From an uncultured Synergistales bacterium (GTDB taxonomy: Bacteria; Synergistota; Synergistia; Synergistales; Aminobacteriaceae), in NCBI GenBank assembly GCA_937957815.1, contig CALFXN010000541.1:1-8170 (forward strand): a DNA stretch of 8,170 nucleotides, written 5' to 3'. Below, in pieces: positions 1 to 6,419 of the stretch. A program made the position numbers and the translations under genes. The first letter of the stretch is position 1. Each line of letters opens with the position of its first letter. The notes under the pieces were generated by a model, which worked only from the letters and a program-made list of their open reading frames with translations, was not told the DNA's origin and did no database searches.

Positions 1-275
1 CTCTGGATCGCGTACCGGAGCGCTTCACGGCGCGTCATGAATGCGTCCGGACGTCCGAGGACGGGGACGAGGTCCTGATCGAGGGCCTTCCTATAGGCGC
101 TCGCCGGAGTCCGCAGTCCCTCGGTGGGAAAGCCGCGTGCTTCGAGAAGGGCGACGCAGAATTCGTCACGGCGAATCCATCTTTCCGCAGAATCCCCGAC
201 CGGGGCGAAGATGGCAAAAAGCAGGCAGATTGCGACAAAAAACTTCCCGGACAAGAACAACGACGAACGTTTCAT
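1..275 (-). CDS. Secreted protein with SLH-like segment, N-terminal part (runs off left edge)
   Basis: The reading frame opens with ATG at 275 and stays open to the window edge (91 complete codons). It was found by translating the minus strand by hand. The first ~30 residues form a typical signal peptide: MKRSS, then a hydrophobic run ending FAPVGDSAE. After it come two segments that look like the TRAE core of S-layer homology domains, RWIRRDEFCVALLEARGF and FMTRREALRYAIQ, separated by about 40 residues. That suggests cell-wall or outer-membrane tethering. The SLH resemblance is my pattern reading, not a database match. The ATG overlaps the capA stop (ATGA), with AAGGAG 11 bases upstream inside capA, so translational coupling and a shared operon are likely. 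The function beyond export is unknown because most of the protein lies outside the window. Confidence 0.75.
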   Translation of the reverse strand, partial: MKRSSLFLSGKFFVAICLLFAIFAPVGDSAERWIRRDEFCVALLEARGFPTEGLRTPASAYRKALDQDLVPVLGRPDAFMTRREALRYAIQ

Positions 276-1450
276 CTTTCCTGATTCTCCTTCCACAGTG
301 TGTACGAGCCGTCGGGTTCCGCGCGATGACAGACAAGGAGCGAACGGCAAACGCTTTCCTCGATCGCCCGCAGATTCCGGATCTCCGAGATTCCGCCGGG
401 GTCACGACGTCCGGCAAGTCGCCGAACTTCATGAACGAGAGGTGTTACGGCGATCCGGGGCGTCGCGTTTCCCCGTCCCCACCTGGTCCATATGGGGAGT
501 ATCGAGACACGCGTGATGAAAACGCCTGTCCGCCGCTTTTCGACGTCGATAAAAAGCACGCAGCTTCTGTCCCTGGGTTTCGTCCGCTGCGACGAGAGAA
601 AGTTCCCGAGCGAGTACGCGACGACACGAATTCGGCCGGAACGAGAATTTCTCGAAATTTCGACTGGTTGCAGCACATGCGGATGCGTCCCGATGACGAT
701 ATCGGTACCGGCCCTGAACGCCAGCGCCGCAACGTCACGCTGGTCCTTCGAGGGCTTCGGGGAATATTCCTGCCCGAAGTGGAATCCGACGACAAAGAGA
801 TCCGTTTCCGGCTTCCGGGCATTCCGTATCTCGTCGGCGACATCCGCCCCCTGGATCGTCGGAACAATGATGGAAGCATTTGAAGAGAGCGTTATCCCGT
901 TGGTTCCGTACGTATAGGAAAGAAACCCGAGCCTGATCCCATTCTTTTCGACTTCGAGCGCGATGCGCGCGTCTTTCCCGAGACGGACTCCGACCCGGGA
1001 AAGCCCCATCGTGTCAAGAATCTCACTGGTTCGTTCGGCGCCTCTCCCGCGACTGTCAAGACAATGGTTATTCGCCGTCGTGAGAACGGAGAAACCGCAA
1101 TCGGCAAGCGCACTCACGAGAGAATCGGGCGTATTGAAACAGGGGTAGCCGGAAAAGGAACGGATCCCCGCCGCAAGCGTCGTTTCAAGGTTTCCGACAA
1201 CAAGATCCGCAGATGCGAGCACCCGTTTCATGGGTGCCAGCTGCGGCGAAAAATCGTAGGTTCCGTCTCGTCCGTCTCTGGCGGCTTCCAGTTGCGGCGC
1301 GTGTACCATAATATCGCCGACAAACGCGATCCGAAAGGGCTGCGCATCCCCCCGAAGAGCGAAAAGCAGCGGCGACAGAAGCCCGCAAAGAAGGATGATA
1401 ATCGTGATTCTTCTGCCACGTCTGTACGACTTGAAGCATTTGAGGTCCAT
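272..1450 (-). CDS. CapA-family (PGA_cap) metallophosphatase-like exported protein
   Basis: This is a 392-residue protein from the ATG at 1450. It belongs to the CapA/PgsA-type family (poly-gamma-glutamate capsule synthesis protein, calcineurin-like fold). Visible family signatures, numbered from this start, are FVGDIMVH (43-50), NLETTL (87-92), TANNHCLD (125-132), GFHFGQEY (222-229), GTHPHVLQPVE (254-264) and YSLGNF (279-284); the Asp, Asn and His residues are the expected metal/active-site set. The N-terminus is basic (SYRRGRR), followed by a hydrophobic stretch ending LLFALRGDAQ, so it is exported or membrane-anchored. The frame is open further upstream to 1558, but the ATG at 1450 has GGGGAGG 9 bases before it, and that start puts the signal sequence at the true N-terminus. 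No capB/capC genes are nearby, so a polyglutamate role is not shown; an envelope hydrolase or phosphatase role is possible. It is coupled to the next gene by ATGA. Confidence 0.88.
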   Translation of the reverse strand: MDLKCFKSYRRGRRITIIILLCGLLSPLLFALRGDAQPFRIAFVGDIMVHAPQLEAARDGRDGTYDFSPQLAPMKRVLASADLVVGNLETTLAAGIRSFSGYPCFNTPDSLVSALADCGFSVLTTANNHCLDSRGRGAERTSEILDTMGLSRVGVRLGKDARIALEVEKNGIRLGFLSYTYGTNGITLSSNASIIVPTIQGADVADEIRNARKPETDLFVVGFHFGQEYSPKPSKDQRDVAALAFRAGTDIVIGTHPHVLQPVEISRNSRSGRIRVVAYSLGNFLSSQRTKPRDRSCVLFIDVEKRRTGVFITRVSILPIWTRWGRGNATPRIAVTPLVHEVRRLAGRRDPGGISEIRNLRAIEESVCRSLLVCHRAEPDGSYTLWKENQER

Positions 1451-1459
1451 GTCAGGTTT

Positions 1460-1466
1460 CCTCCCC
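1460..1466 (-). promoter_or_regulatory. Shine-Dalgarno site fixing the capA-family start
   Basis: GGGGAGG on the minus strand lies 9 bases before the ATG at 1450. The in-frame alternatives at 1468 and 1558 have no site at a good distance (at 1468, GGAG sits only 4 bases away). This decides the start. Confidence 0.75.
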
Positions 1467-1570
1467 ATGATACTCCGCCAAAACACATCAACGACCGAAG
1501 AGGACGCACGTTGTTCCGTGCACTGGCGGCTGAACTCGTACGACCTTGCGTGTGTCACGGCGGGTTACAG

Positions 1571-1608
1571 AAAAACCATGAGCCGGATCGCGATTCCGCG
1601 TCCGGCTC
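1571..1608 (-). terminator. Intrinsic terminator after tRNA-Arg
   Basis: GAGCCGGA (1580-1587) pairs with TCCGGCTC (1601-1608). CGCG (1589-1592) pairs with CGCG (1597-1600) across a one-base bulge and a 4-base loop. On the minus strand the stem is followed by ATGG and then TTTTT (1571-1575). It lies about 40 bases past the tRNA-Arg CCA end and before capA, so it should end the tRNA transcript. Confidence 0.8.
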
Positions 1609-1646
1609 ATTCTATAACAACGGGAAAAGGCACCCGCTGAACTCAA

Positions 1647-1723
1647 TGGCGTGCTGGAGAGGATTCGAACCCCCAACCTAAGGCTCCGTAGGCCTTTGCT
1701 CTATCCTATTGAGCTACCAGCAC
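1647..1723 (-). tRNA. tRNA-Arg, anticodon ACG, CCA encoded
   Basis: A full cloverleaf can be folded by eye on the minus strand: acceptor GTGCTGG/CCAGCAC, D stem GCTC/GAGC with a 9-base loop containing GG then A20, anticodon stem AAGGC/GCCTT with loop CTACGGA, 5-base variable region, and T loop TTCGAAT. The T stem contains two G-U pairs. Anticodon ACG (A34 normally edited to inosine) reads CGN arginine codons. A20, C35 and discriminator G73 agree with known bacterial arginine identity. CCA is encoded at 1647-1649. Confidence 0.96.
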
Positions 1724-1756
1724 AAACCGCGCTGCCTCGATCACACAGCAAAAGGA

Positions 1757-1785
1757 ATGATAGCACGGGAATGAGAACCCCGCAA
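1757..1785 (-). promoter_or_regulatory. Promoter of tRNA-Arg
   Basis: On the minus strand TTGCGG (1780-1785) and TATCAT (1757-1762) are separated by exactly 17 bases, giving a predicted start near 1750 and a 5' leader of about 27 bases. The spacing and position are typical of a sigma70-type tRNA promoter. Confidence 0.65.
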
Positions 1786-2033
1786 GCGATTTCTCCGGAC
1801 AAACGAAGGTCGTGATCGTTATGCAAAACATAGACCTTTGCTTACAAATTCGTCGCCTTTACTCATGAAACACCTCTCTTTGCGCTTACCTCCCGTGTAC
1901 TCCTTCTCATTTTCGGAACGAAGGAAGTTTGAAAAAATGTCGGGGATCGTAACGCTTCGACGGGGGAAGGCGCTTCCTGGGCGGCACGGTATCGGGAAAC
2001 GAAGATCGCGAGATTGCGACCAGGATCGAGAAC
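1786..2033. other. Intergenic stretch between the two tRNA units, no convincing gene
   Basis: About 250 bases, less GC-rich than the neighbouring genes. No frame looks coding: a plus-strand frame from 1838 is rich in Arg and Ser and runs into the tRNA-Ser gene, so I treat it as chance. On the minus strand two 15-codon frames (1863-1910 and 1819-1866) overlap by ATGA; the second has GAGAGG 6 bases before its ATG. A weak inverted repeat (AAGGTC/GACCTT, about 1806-1838) is also present. No recognised RNA gene or riboswitch was seen. Confidence 0.5.
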
Positions 2034-2062
2034 AAAAAAGGATCCTCCTGATGGAAGGACCC
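2034..2062 (-). terminator. Intrinsic terminator after tRNA-Ser
   Basis: On the minus strand GGGTCCTTCC (2053-2062) pairs with GGAGGATCC (2040-2048), with one bulged T, one G-U pair and loop ATCA. A run of six T follows (2034-2039). It starts about 20 bases after the tRNA CCA end. It may also catch read-through from the SurA-like gene, which has no obvious terminator of its own. Confidence 0.82.
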
Positions 2063-2082
2063 CGGGCTTCCAGAAGAAATAA

Positions 2083-2177
2083 TGGCGGTGGGTGAGGGAT
2101 TCGAACCCTCGAGGGAGGTTTATGCCCCCCTACTCGCTTAGCAGGCGAGTGCCTTCAGCCTACTCGGCCAACCCACC
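2083..2177 (-). tRNA. tRNA-Ser, anticodon GCT, CCA encoded
   Basis: Type II (long variable arm) tRNA on the minus strand. Acceptor GGTGGGT/ACCCACC, D stem GCC/GGC, anticodon stem CTCGC/GCGAG with loop CTGCTAA, variable-arm stem AGGGGGG/CCTCCCT around CATAAA, T stem GAGGG/CCCTC with loop TTCGAAT, discriminator G, and encoded CCA at 2083-2085. Anticodon GCU reads AGC and AGU. The long variable arm and G73 agree with serine identity. Confidence 0.96.
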
Positions 2178-2196
2178 GTCCGGACAGACGGGCTCT

Positions 2197-2224
2197 ATTC
2201 TATCAGCCGCGCCTGTTCTGTCAA
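2197..2224 (-). promoter_or_regulatory. Promoter of tRNA-Ser
   Basis: A perfect minus-strand TTGACA (2219-2224) sits 16 bases before TAGAAT (2197-2202). The predicted start is near 2190, leaving a leader of about 13 bases. It lies just after the stop codon of the SurA-like gene, so the tRNA can be made independently of that gene. Confidence 0.75.
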
Positions 2225-2238
2225 GGTTTCATGATCCG

Positions 2239-3786
2239 CTATTTCTTGTCCTGACTCACATCTCCACTTGCGGTCCCGGGCTTGATATCTATATCTCCGG
2301 ACACTTCGGCTGCGGGAAAGATGCTCGCGTCGAGAATCGTCACCTTCGCCTGCGACCTTAGTTTCCGAAGATATTCCGTCTGGGCGGACTGCTGGTTCTG
2401 GCGCAGAACAAGATCATGGACATCCCTGCTTACCTCGTCGAACGACAGGACACGGGCGTCGACCTTCGTGCGCTTCAGGACGAGAATCACGTCATCGCTC
2501 GCAAGAGCGATCGGCCCGGAAGGAACGTCGAAGTCGAGACTCGCTATCGAAGCGAGTTTATCGACGAACCCCGTATCGGGGACGAAAATCGGCGCTTCCG
2601 AGGGCGATTTCTCGAGAAGGTCCGCGGAAGAAATGCTGTCCATGATCCGGTTCCAGTTTGCCGAAGGCAGGAGTGCGTCGTGAACCTTTTCCGCCGTCTC
2701 CCGGGACTTGAAACGCGCAAAGTTCAGCTTCGCGCCCGCAGGCTTGCGGAAGAAAATTTCCTTTGCCTTTTCATAGAACGCGCGGATATCCTCGTCTGAA
2801 ACATCGGAAGCGGCTCCTGTCCCTCCGGGTCTCTGCTGCGACAGGAGCGACTCGGTCTTCCCGTTCTGCTGCCCCTGGCGACGCATGAGATCGATGACAT
2901 CCTTGCTTGCCTCTTCAAACGGAAGAAGCCGCGCGGAAAGATTTTCGCGCTTGACGAGAACGAGAAAATCGTCGTCCTTCAGACCGACGGGAAGACTCGG
3001 GACTTCGACGTCGAGACTCGCGAGAGATGCGAGTTTGTCGACGAATCCGGTATCCGGGATGAAGACCGGCGCTTCGTAGAGGTTCTTCTCGAGAACGTCC
3101 GCAGACGCGACGGAAGCCAGTACCCCGTTCCACGCCGACGAAGGCAGAAGTGCCGTCCGGGCTCTTTGCGCGACGTCCTTCGATCTGAAGCGGGCAAAGT
3201 TCAGTTTGACTCCGGCAGGCTGACGGAAGAAGAGATCCCTTGTCTTGTCGTAGAACGAGAAGACATCATCGCTCGTAACCTTCACTGTCGCAAGCGCCGT
3301 CTCGATGAGCTTCTGCTGGGAGAGCTGCTCGGACACGTTCTTGCGGAGGTCCGCCATTCTCAGGCCGGTTTGTTCGAGATACTGCTGGAACGCTTCCTTC
3401 GTCGGGAAGTTGTCGGCGATTTTCGCAACCGCCTTGTCGATATCCGCTTCCGTCGGCTTGACCCCCTGCGTCTTCGCTTCCTCTTCGAGCTGCATCTGGA
3501 CGACGATCCCGTCCAGGGTGTCGCGCCGGAGTCGCGGCATGTCATCCGAGCCGACATCGGAAATGTTCGAACGCTCGACGTAGTGTCGAAGGCTCTCCTC
3601 GAGAGTCGAACGCATGATCTTTTTTCCGTTCACCTCGGCGACCGCATAGTCCTGAATCCCGTTCTCGCCGCCGGACCTTCTGCGGGTCCCGTCGAAGCCG
3701 TACCAGCCGAAAATGGAGAGCACGAACAGAATCGCAACGGACAACATAATCCAGCGCATCTGTTGCCGCAAGGTCCTCATAAACAA
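2239..3786 (-). CDS. Membrane-anchored SurA/PpiD-like folding protein with duplicated C-terminal module
   Basis: A 515-residue protein with, in order: a short cytoplasmic N-terminus, one membrane segment (about 12-30, WIMLSVAILFVLSIFGWYGF), a SurA-N-type helical chaperone domain (about 46-168, VAEVNGKKIMRSTLEESL and the helices after it), then two copies of a ~148-residue module at 172-319 and 331-478, and a short Ser/Asp/Lys-rich tail. The topology fits PpiD: N-terminal anchor, bulk outside the membrane, helping exported proteins fold. The modules sit where parvulin PPIase domains normally lie, but I see neither the GG-D-LG core nor a clear G-[YF]-H end, so isomerase activity is doubtful and chaperone function more likely. 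The start is TTG at 3786, with GAGAGG 10 bases upstream; the ATG at 3780 is too far from that site. It follows polA after 89 bases and has its own candidate promoter. Confidence 0.85.
   Translation of the reverse strand: MFMRTLRQQMRWIMLSVAILFVLSIFGWYGFDGTRRRSGGENGIQDYAVAEVNGKKIMRSTLEESLRHYVERSNISDVGSDDMPRLRRDTLDGIVVQMQLEEEAKTQGVKPTEADIDKAVAKIADNFPTKEAFQQYLEQTGLRMADLRKNVSEQLSQQKLIETALATVKVTSDDVFSFYDKTRDLFFRQPAGVKLNFARFRSKDVAQRARTALLPSSAWNGVLASVASADVLEKNLYEAPVFIPDTGFVDKLASLASLDVEVPSLPVGLKDDDFLVLVKRENLSARLLPFEEASKDVIDLMRRQGQQNGKTESLLSQQRPGGTGAASDVSDEDIRAFYEKAKEIFFRKPAGAKLNFARFKSRETAEKVHDALLPSANWNRIMDSISSADLLEKSPSEAPIFVPDTGFVDKLASIASLDFDVPSGPIALASDDVILVLKRTKVDARVLSFDEVSRDVHDLVLRQNQQSAQTEYLRKLRSQAKVTILDASIFPAAEVSGDIDIKPGTASGDVSQDKK
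2353..2796 (-). repeat. Internal repeat, copy 2 of SurA-like module
   Basis: Encodes residues 331-478. It aligns without gaps to copy 1 at a constant offset of 159 residues (477 bases). Shared blocks include KLNFARF, DTGFVDKLAS, ALLPS and SEAP/YEAP. By hand count about 76 of 141 positions are identical. Confidence 0.9.
2830..3273 (-). repeat. Internal repeat, copy 1 of SurA-like module
   Basis: Encodes residues 172-319, the copy next to the SurA-N domain. Similarity to copy 2 is also visible in the DNA, most clearly around the DTGFVDKLAS block, which supports an intragenic tandem duplication. A linker of about 11 residues (PGGTGAASDVS) separates the copies. Confidence 0.9.
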
Positions 3787-3796
3787 AGAGCATCTT

Positions 3797-3802
3797 CCTC
3801 TC
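3797..3802 (-). promoter_or_regulatory. Shine-Dalgarno site supporting a TTG start of the SurA-like gene
   Basis: GAGAGG on the minus strand is 10 bases from TTG at 3786 and 16 from the in-frame ATG at 3780. An out-of-frame ATG at 3793 is too close to use it. TTG is therefore the better start, although the ATG would remove only two residues. Confidence 0.5.
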
Positions 3803-3812
3803 TATAATGAAT

Positions 3813-3837
3813 ATAAAAACCGCAATTCCGATGCGGT
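3813..3837 (-). terminator. Terminator downstream of polA
   Basis: On the minus strand ACCGCA (3832-3837) and TGCGGT (3819-3824) form a 6-bp stem around a 7-base loop. The last T of the stem continues into TTTT and then an A/T stretch (3815-3813 and beyond). It lies 40 bases after the polA stop. The stem is short, so termination may be partial. Confidence 0.6.
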
Positions 3838-3846
3838 ATTGTATCA
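3838..3846 (-). promoter_or_regulatory. Candidate extended -10 promoter for the SurA-like gene
   Basis: Minus-strand TGATACAAT contains TG one base before TACAAT (3838-3843), the extended -10 form. No good -35 is seen, which is usual for extended -10 promoters. The predicted start falls at about 3831, inside the loop of the polA terminator hairpin. Confidence 0.4.
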
Positions 3847-3875
3847 TACTTCCCGATTGCCGCTCCAGAGTCGCA

Positions 3876-6419
3876 TTATACGGCAGCCAGGCTGTTCCCG
3901 TGTTTCGGTTCGACTTTCAGTGGAATATCGAGGTTCGCCGCCCCTTCCATAATGCGGACGAGTTCCTCCGTCACTTTTTCCATGTCGGCCTCCCTGCATT
4001 CGCACACGAGGGAGTCGTGGATCTGGAGCACAAGTTTCGTGTCCGGATCGCCGGAAAAACGTCCGTGAAAGCGAAGCATCGCAACCCGGGCGATATCCGC
4101 CGCCGTTCCCTGAATGGGGCTGTTGACGGCAATCCGTTTGAGACTCCCTTTGTCTCTCTGGTTGAGGGGCACTTCGGCCAAAGGACGGATTCGACCGGCG
4201 ACGGTTCTCGTATATCCGCGCAGCCTAGCATCTTCGAAACTCTCCTCGATATACCGCCGTACCCGGGGAAGCGCGGAAAAATATCGGTCGATGATCTTCG
4301 AAGCTTCGGGGCGGCTGATGCCCAGACGGGATGCGAGACCGAACGAACTCATCCCGTACAGAATTCCGAAGTTCACCATCTTTGCGGTCCTCCGCAACTC
4401 CGGAGAGACCATTTCAGGGACCATGTTCCATATAAGAGACGCCGTCTCCGTGTGGATGTCCCTTCCCGCGGCGAACGCTTCCCTGAGACGCTCTTCGCCG
4501 CTCAGATGGGCGAGAACCCGGAGTTCGATCTGCGAGTAGTCCGCCGCGACGAAAACCCGTGCCTCGTCATGAGGGACGAGGCACTCCTTCAATTTCGACG
4601 CCCATTCACCGTACGCCGGGAGGTTCTGGAGGTTCGGATCCCTGCTGCTCAATCGCCCCGTCCCCGTCGTCGTCGATTCGAAGACGCCCCGGATGATCCC
4701 GCTTTCTGGGTCGGCCGCGTTCCGGAGAGGAACAGCGAATCCCGTGAGGAGTTTCGTCGCCTCGCGATGCTCGAGAAGCAGTCGCGGAACCGTCGCATCG
4801 ATCGTCGTCATCGCGGCGAGTTCCTCGAGCACGTGGACATCCGTCGAAAAGCCCGTCTTCGTCTCTTTGAGCGGCGGAAGGGACAACGTCTCGAAAAGGA
4901 GCGTCGCGACCTGTTTCGGGGAGTTCAGGTTGATCTCCGTCCCGGCATACGAACGGATCTCCCGTTCGATAGACGAGATTCGTTCCCCGAGCTTTTCTGA
5001 AAGCTCCCCGAGCCGTTCCCTGTCCGCTCGGATTCCGTAACATTCCATGTCCCGGAGGACAGGAAGCAGAGGGATATCGATCGTCGTCATGACGTCCGAC
5101 AGGCCGTCGCACGCGTCCAGGCCGGATGCGAGGAAATCCTTGAGAGCCCACGGAGTCGCCTTCGCCGAGGCCGGAATGTCGCCGGACGAAAGAAGCGACT
5201 GATAATCGTGCGCCGGAATGTCGGGGTGCAACAGATAATGTGCCGTCTTCAGGTCGAAGACGCTCTTCGGAACGGGAACGCCGCTCGGAATGGAAGACAA
5301 AACTCTTTTATAATCGTCCGTCACGAGAGAGACGCGTTTCATCCGCTCGACGAGAAGCGGCGGAAGGGTACTCCCTTTCCACGTCCTTCCGTCGCGCGAA
5401 GACACGCTAATCTCCTCCTCCCCGCCCATTTCTGATTCAGAAAGCGTATGGACCAGCGCAAGTTCCGCTTCGCCGAACAGATCCTCGGAAGAAACCTCGA
5501 CGACATGGGAGGGTTGCGTATATCCGGCGCGAGGCTCGGCGATCACCTCTTTCTGACGCACATGCAGTTGTCCGAGAATCTTCTGCAGACCGAGCCGCCT
5601 GCAGAATTCTCCGGCCCTTGAAGGATCGACCGCCTCCGCCGACTGAGCGTCCTGCCCGAATGAAAGTTCGCACCTCAACCGGATGAGTTCCCGGCTCGAG
5701 TACGCGCGATCCCTGTTCTGGTCGAGTTTCGCACCTGTCGATGGTTTGAGCGATCCGAGGTGGTCGTAGAGATTTTCAAGCGTCTCGTAGTCGGAGATGA
5801 GCTGACGTCCGGTTTTTTCGCCGATTCCAGGAACTCCAGGAACGTTGTCGATACTATCTCCGAGGAGGGCGAGATAGTCCGGCATCGACGAGGGGGGGAA
5901 GCCGTATTCGTCACGGAAGGAATTCTCGTCGTACGTGTTGAATGTCGTGATCCCCCTGATCGGTCGGATGATTCTGACTCCATCCCGCAAAATCTGGAAA
6001 AGATCCTTGTCCGACGAAAGAATGATCGACACGTTCCCCTCCGAAGCGATTCTGCACGCAATGGAAGCGATGACGTCATCCGCTTCGACGCCCTCACGGA
6101 TAACGAGGGGATATCCGGTCATTCTCAGGAGCTCCTGAAGGAGCGAAATCTGAATCTTGTAGGATTCAGGCGTCGGCTTTCTCCCCTTCTTGTAATCGGG
6201 GTACATCTTGTGTCGGAACGTCTCCGCGGGCGCATCGAAGACGACGATCGTGGAATCGGGATTCCATGTATCCTGTGTCTTGAGAAGCATGGACATGAAC
6301 CCGTGAAGGAGATTCGTCGGCGTTCCGTCCTGCGCCGAAAGCTCCGGCAAAGCGTAGAAGGCTCTGAAGGCCAAAGAATGACCGTCGATGAGGAGAACTG
6401 TTCGTGTCAGGAAAATCAA
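3876..6419 (-). CDS. polA: DNA polymerase I, without functional proofreading domain
   Basis: An 847-residue family A polymerase for primer removal, gap filling and repair. The 5'-3' exonuclease (about 1-290) keeps its acidic residues: D12, D62, E112, D114, D115, D137, D139, D188, D191. The middle region (about 300-440) is the 3'-5' exonuclease fold in decayed form: no D-x-E exo I motif, and Lys371 where the exo II Asp is expected. The length is near Taq (832) rather than E. coli (928). The polymerase part (about 440-847) has TGTGRLSSRDPNLQNLP (585-601), motif A VAADYSQIELR (624-634), motif B RRTAKMVNFGILYG (676-689, with R676, K680, F684, Y688) and motif C QIHDSLVCE (799-807). Motif C has Ser803 where Glu is usual. 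No ATG or GTG suits the start: TTG at 6419 is used here, with GGAAGGGAG directly before it. CTG at 6410, 9 bases from that site, would give MTRTVLLIDGHS and is an alternative. It is divergent from gltX. Confidence 0.96.
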   Translation of the reverse strand: MIFLTRTVLLIDGHSLAFRAFYALPELSAQDGTPTNLLHGFMSMLLKTQDTWNPDSTIVVFDAPAETFRHKMYPDYKKGRKPTPESYKIQISLLQELLRMTGYPLVIREGVEADDVIASIACRIASEGNVSIILSSDKDLFQILRDGVRIIRPIRGITTFNTYDENSFRDEYGFPPSSMPDYLALLGDSIDNVPGVPGIGEKTGRQLISDYETLENLYDHLGSLKPSTGAKLDQNRDRAYSSRELIRLRCELSFGQDAQSAEAVDPSRAGEFCRRLGLQKILGQLHVRQKEVIAEPRAGYTQPSHVVEVSSEDLFGEAELALVHTLSESEMGGEEEISVSSRDGRTWKGSTLPPLLVERMKRVSLVTDDYKRVLSSIPSGVPVPKSVFDLKTAHYLLHPDIPAHDYQSLLSSGDIPASAKATPWALKDFLASGLDACDGLSDVMTTIDIPLLPVLRDMECYGIRADRERLGELSEKLGERISSIEREIRSYAGTEINLNSPKQVATLLFETLSLPPLKETKTGFSTDVHVLEELAAMTTIDATVPRLLLEHREATKLLTGFAVPLRNAADPESGIIRGVFESTTTGTGRLSSRDPNLQNLPAYGEWASKLKECLVPHDEARVFVAADYSQIELRVLAHLSGEERLREAFAAGRDIHTETASLIWNMVPEMVSPELRRTAKMVNFGILYGMSSFGLASRLGISRPEASKIIDRYFSALPRVRRYIEESFEDARLRGYTRTVAGRIRPLAEVPLNQRDKGSLKRIAVNSPIQGTAADIARVAMLRFHGRFSGDPDTKLVLQIHDSLVCECREADMEKVTEELVRIMEGAANLDIPLKVEPKHGNSLAAV

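Noticed and set aside
41..883. Plus-strand open frame of 280 codons
   Set aside because: It lies opposite the CapA gene and the SLH-like gene, which have family motifs, a signal peptide and ribosome sites. The composition is typical of a shadow frame.
1467..1472. TATCAT as a -10 for the capA-family gene
   Set aside because: The transcript would start at about 1460 and lose the Shine-Dalgarno site, and no -35 is present at the right distance.
1451..1558. Longer form of the CapA protein beginning at 1558
   Set aside because: It would place 36 extra residues before the signal sequence, and no ribosome site precedes it. GGGGAGG fits the ATG at 1450.
1838..2095. Plus-strand 85-codon frame between the tRNAs
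   Set aside because: It overlaps the tRNA-Ser terminator and CCA end, is Arg/Ser rich, and has no ribosome site or recognisable feature.
3807..5000. Long plus-strand open frame (397 codons) opposite polA
   Set aside because: It is antisense to well-supported polymerase motifs, rich in Arg, has no recognisable domain, and is explained by GC-biased third positions of polA.
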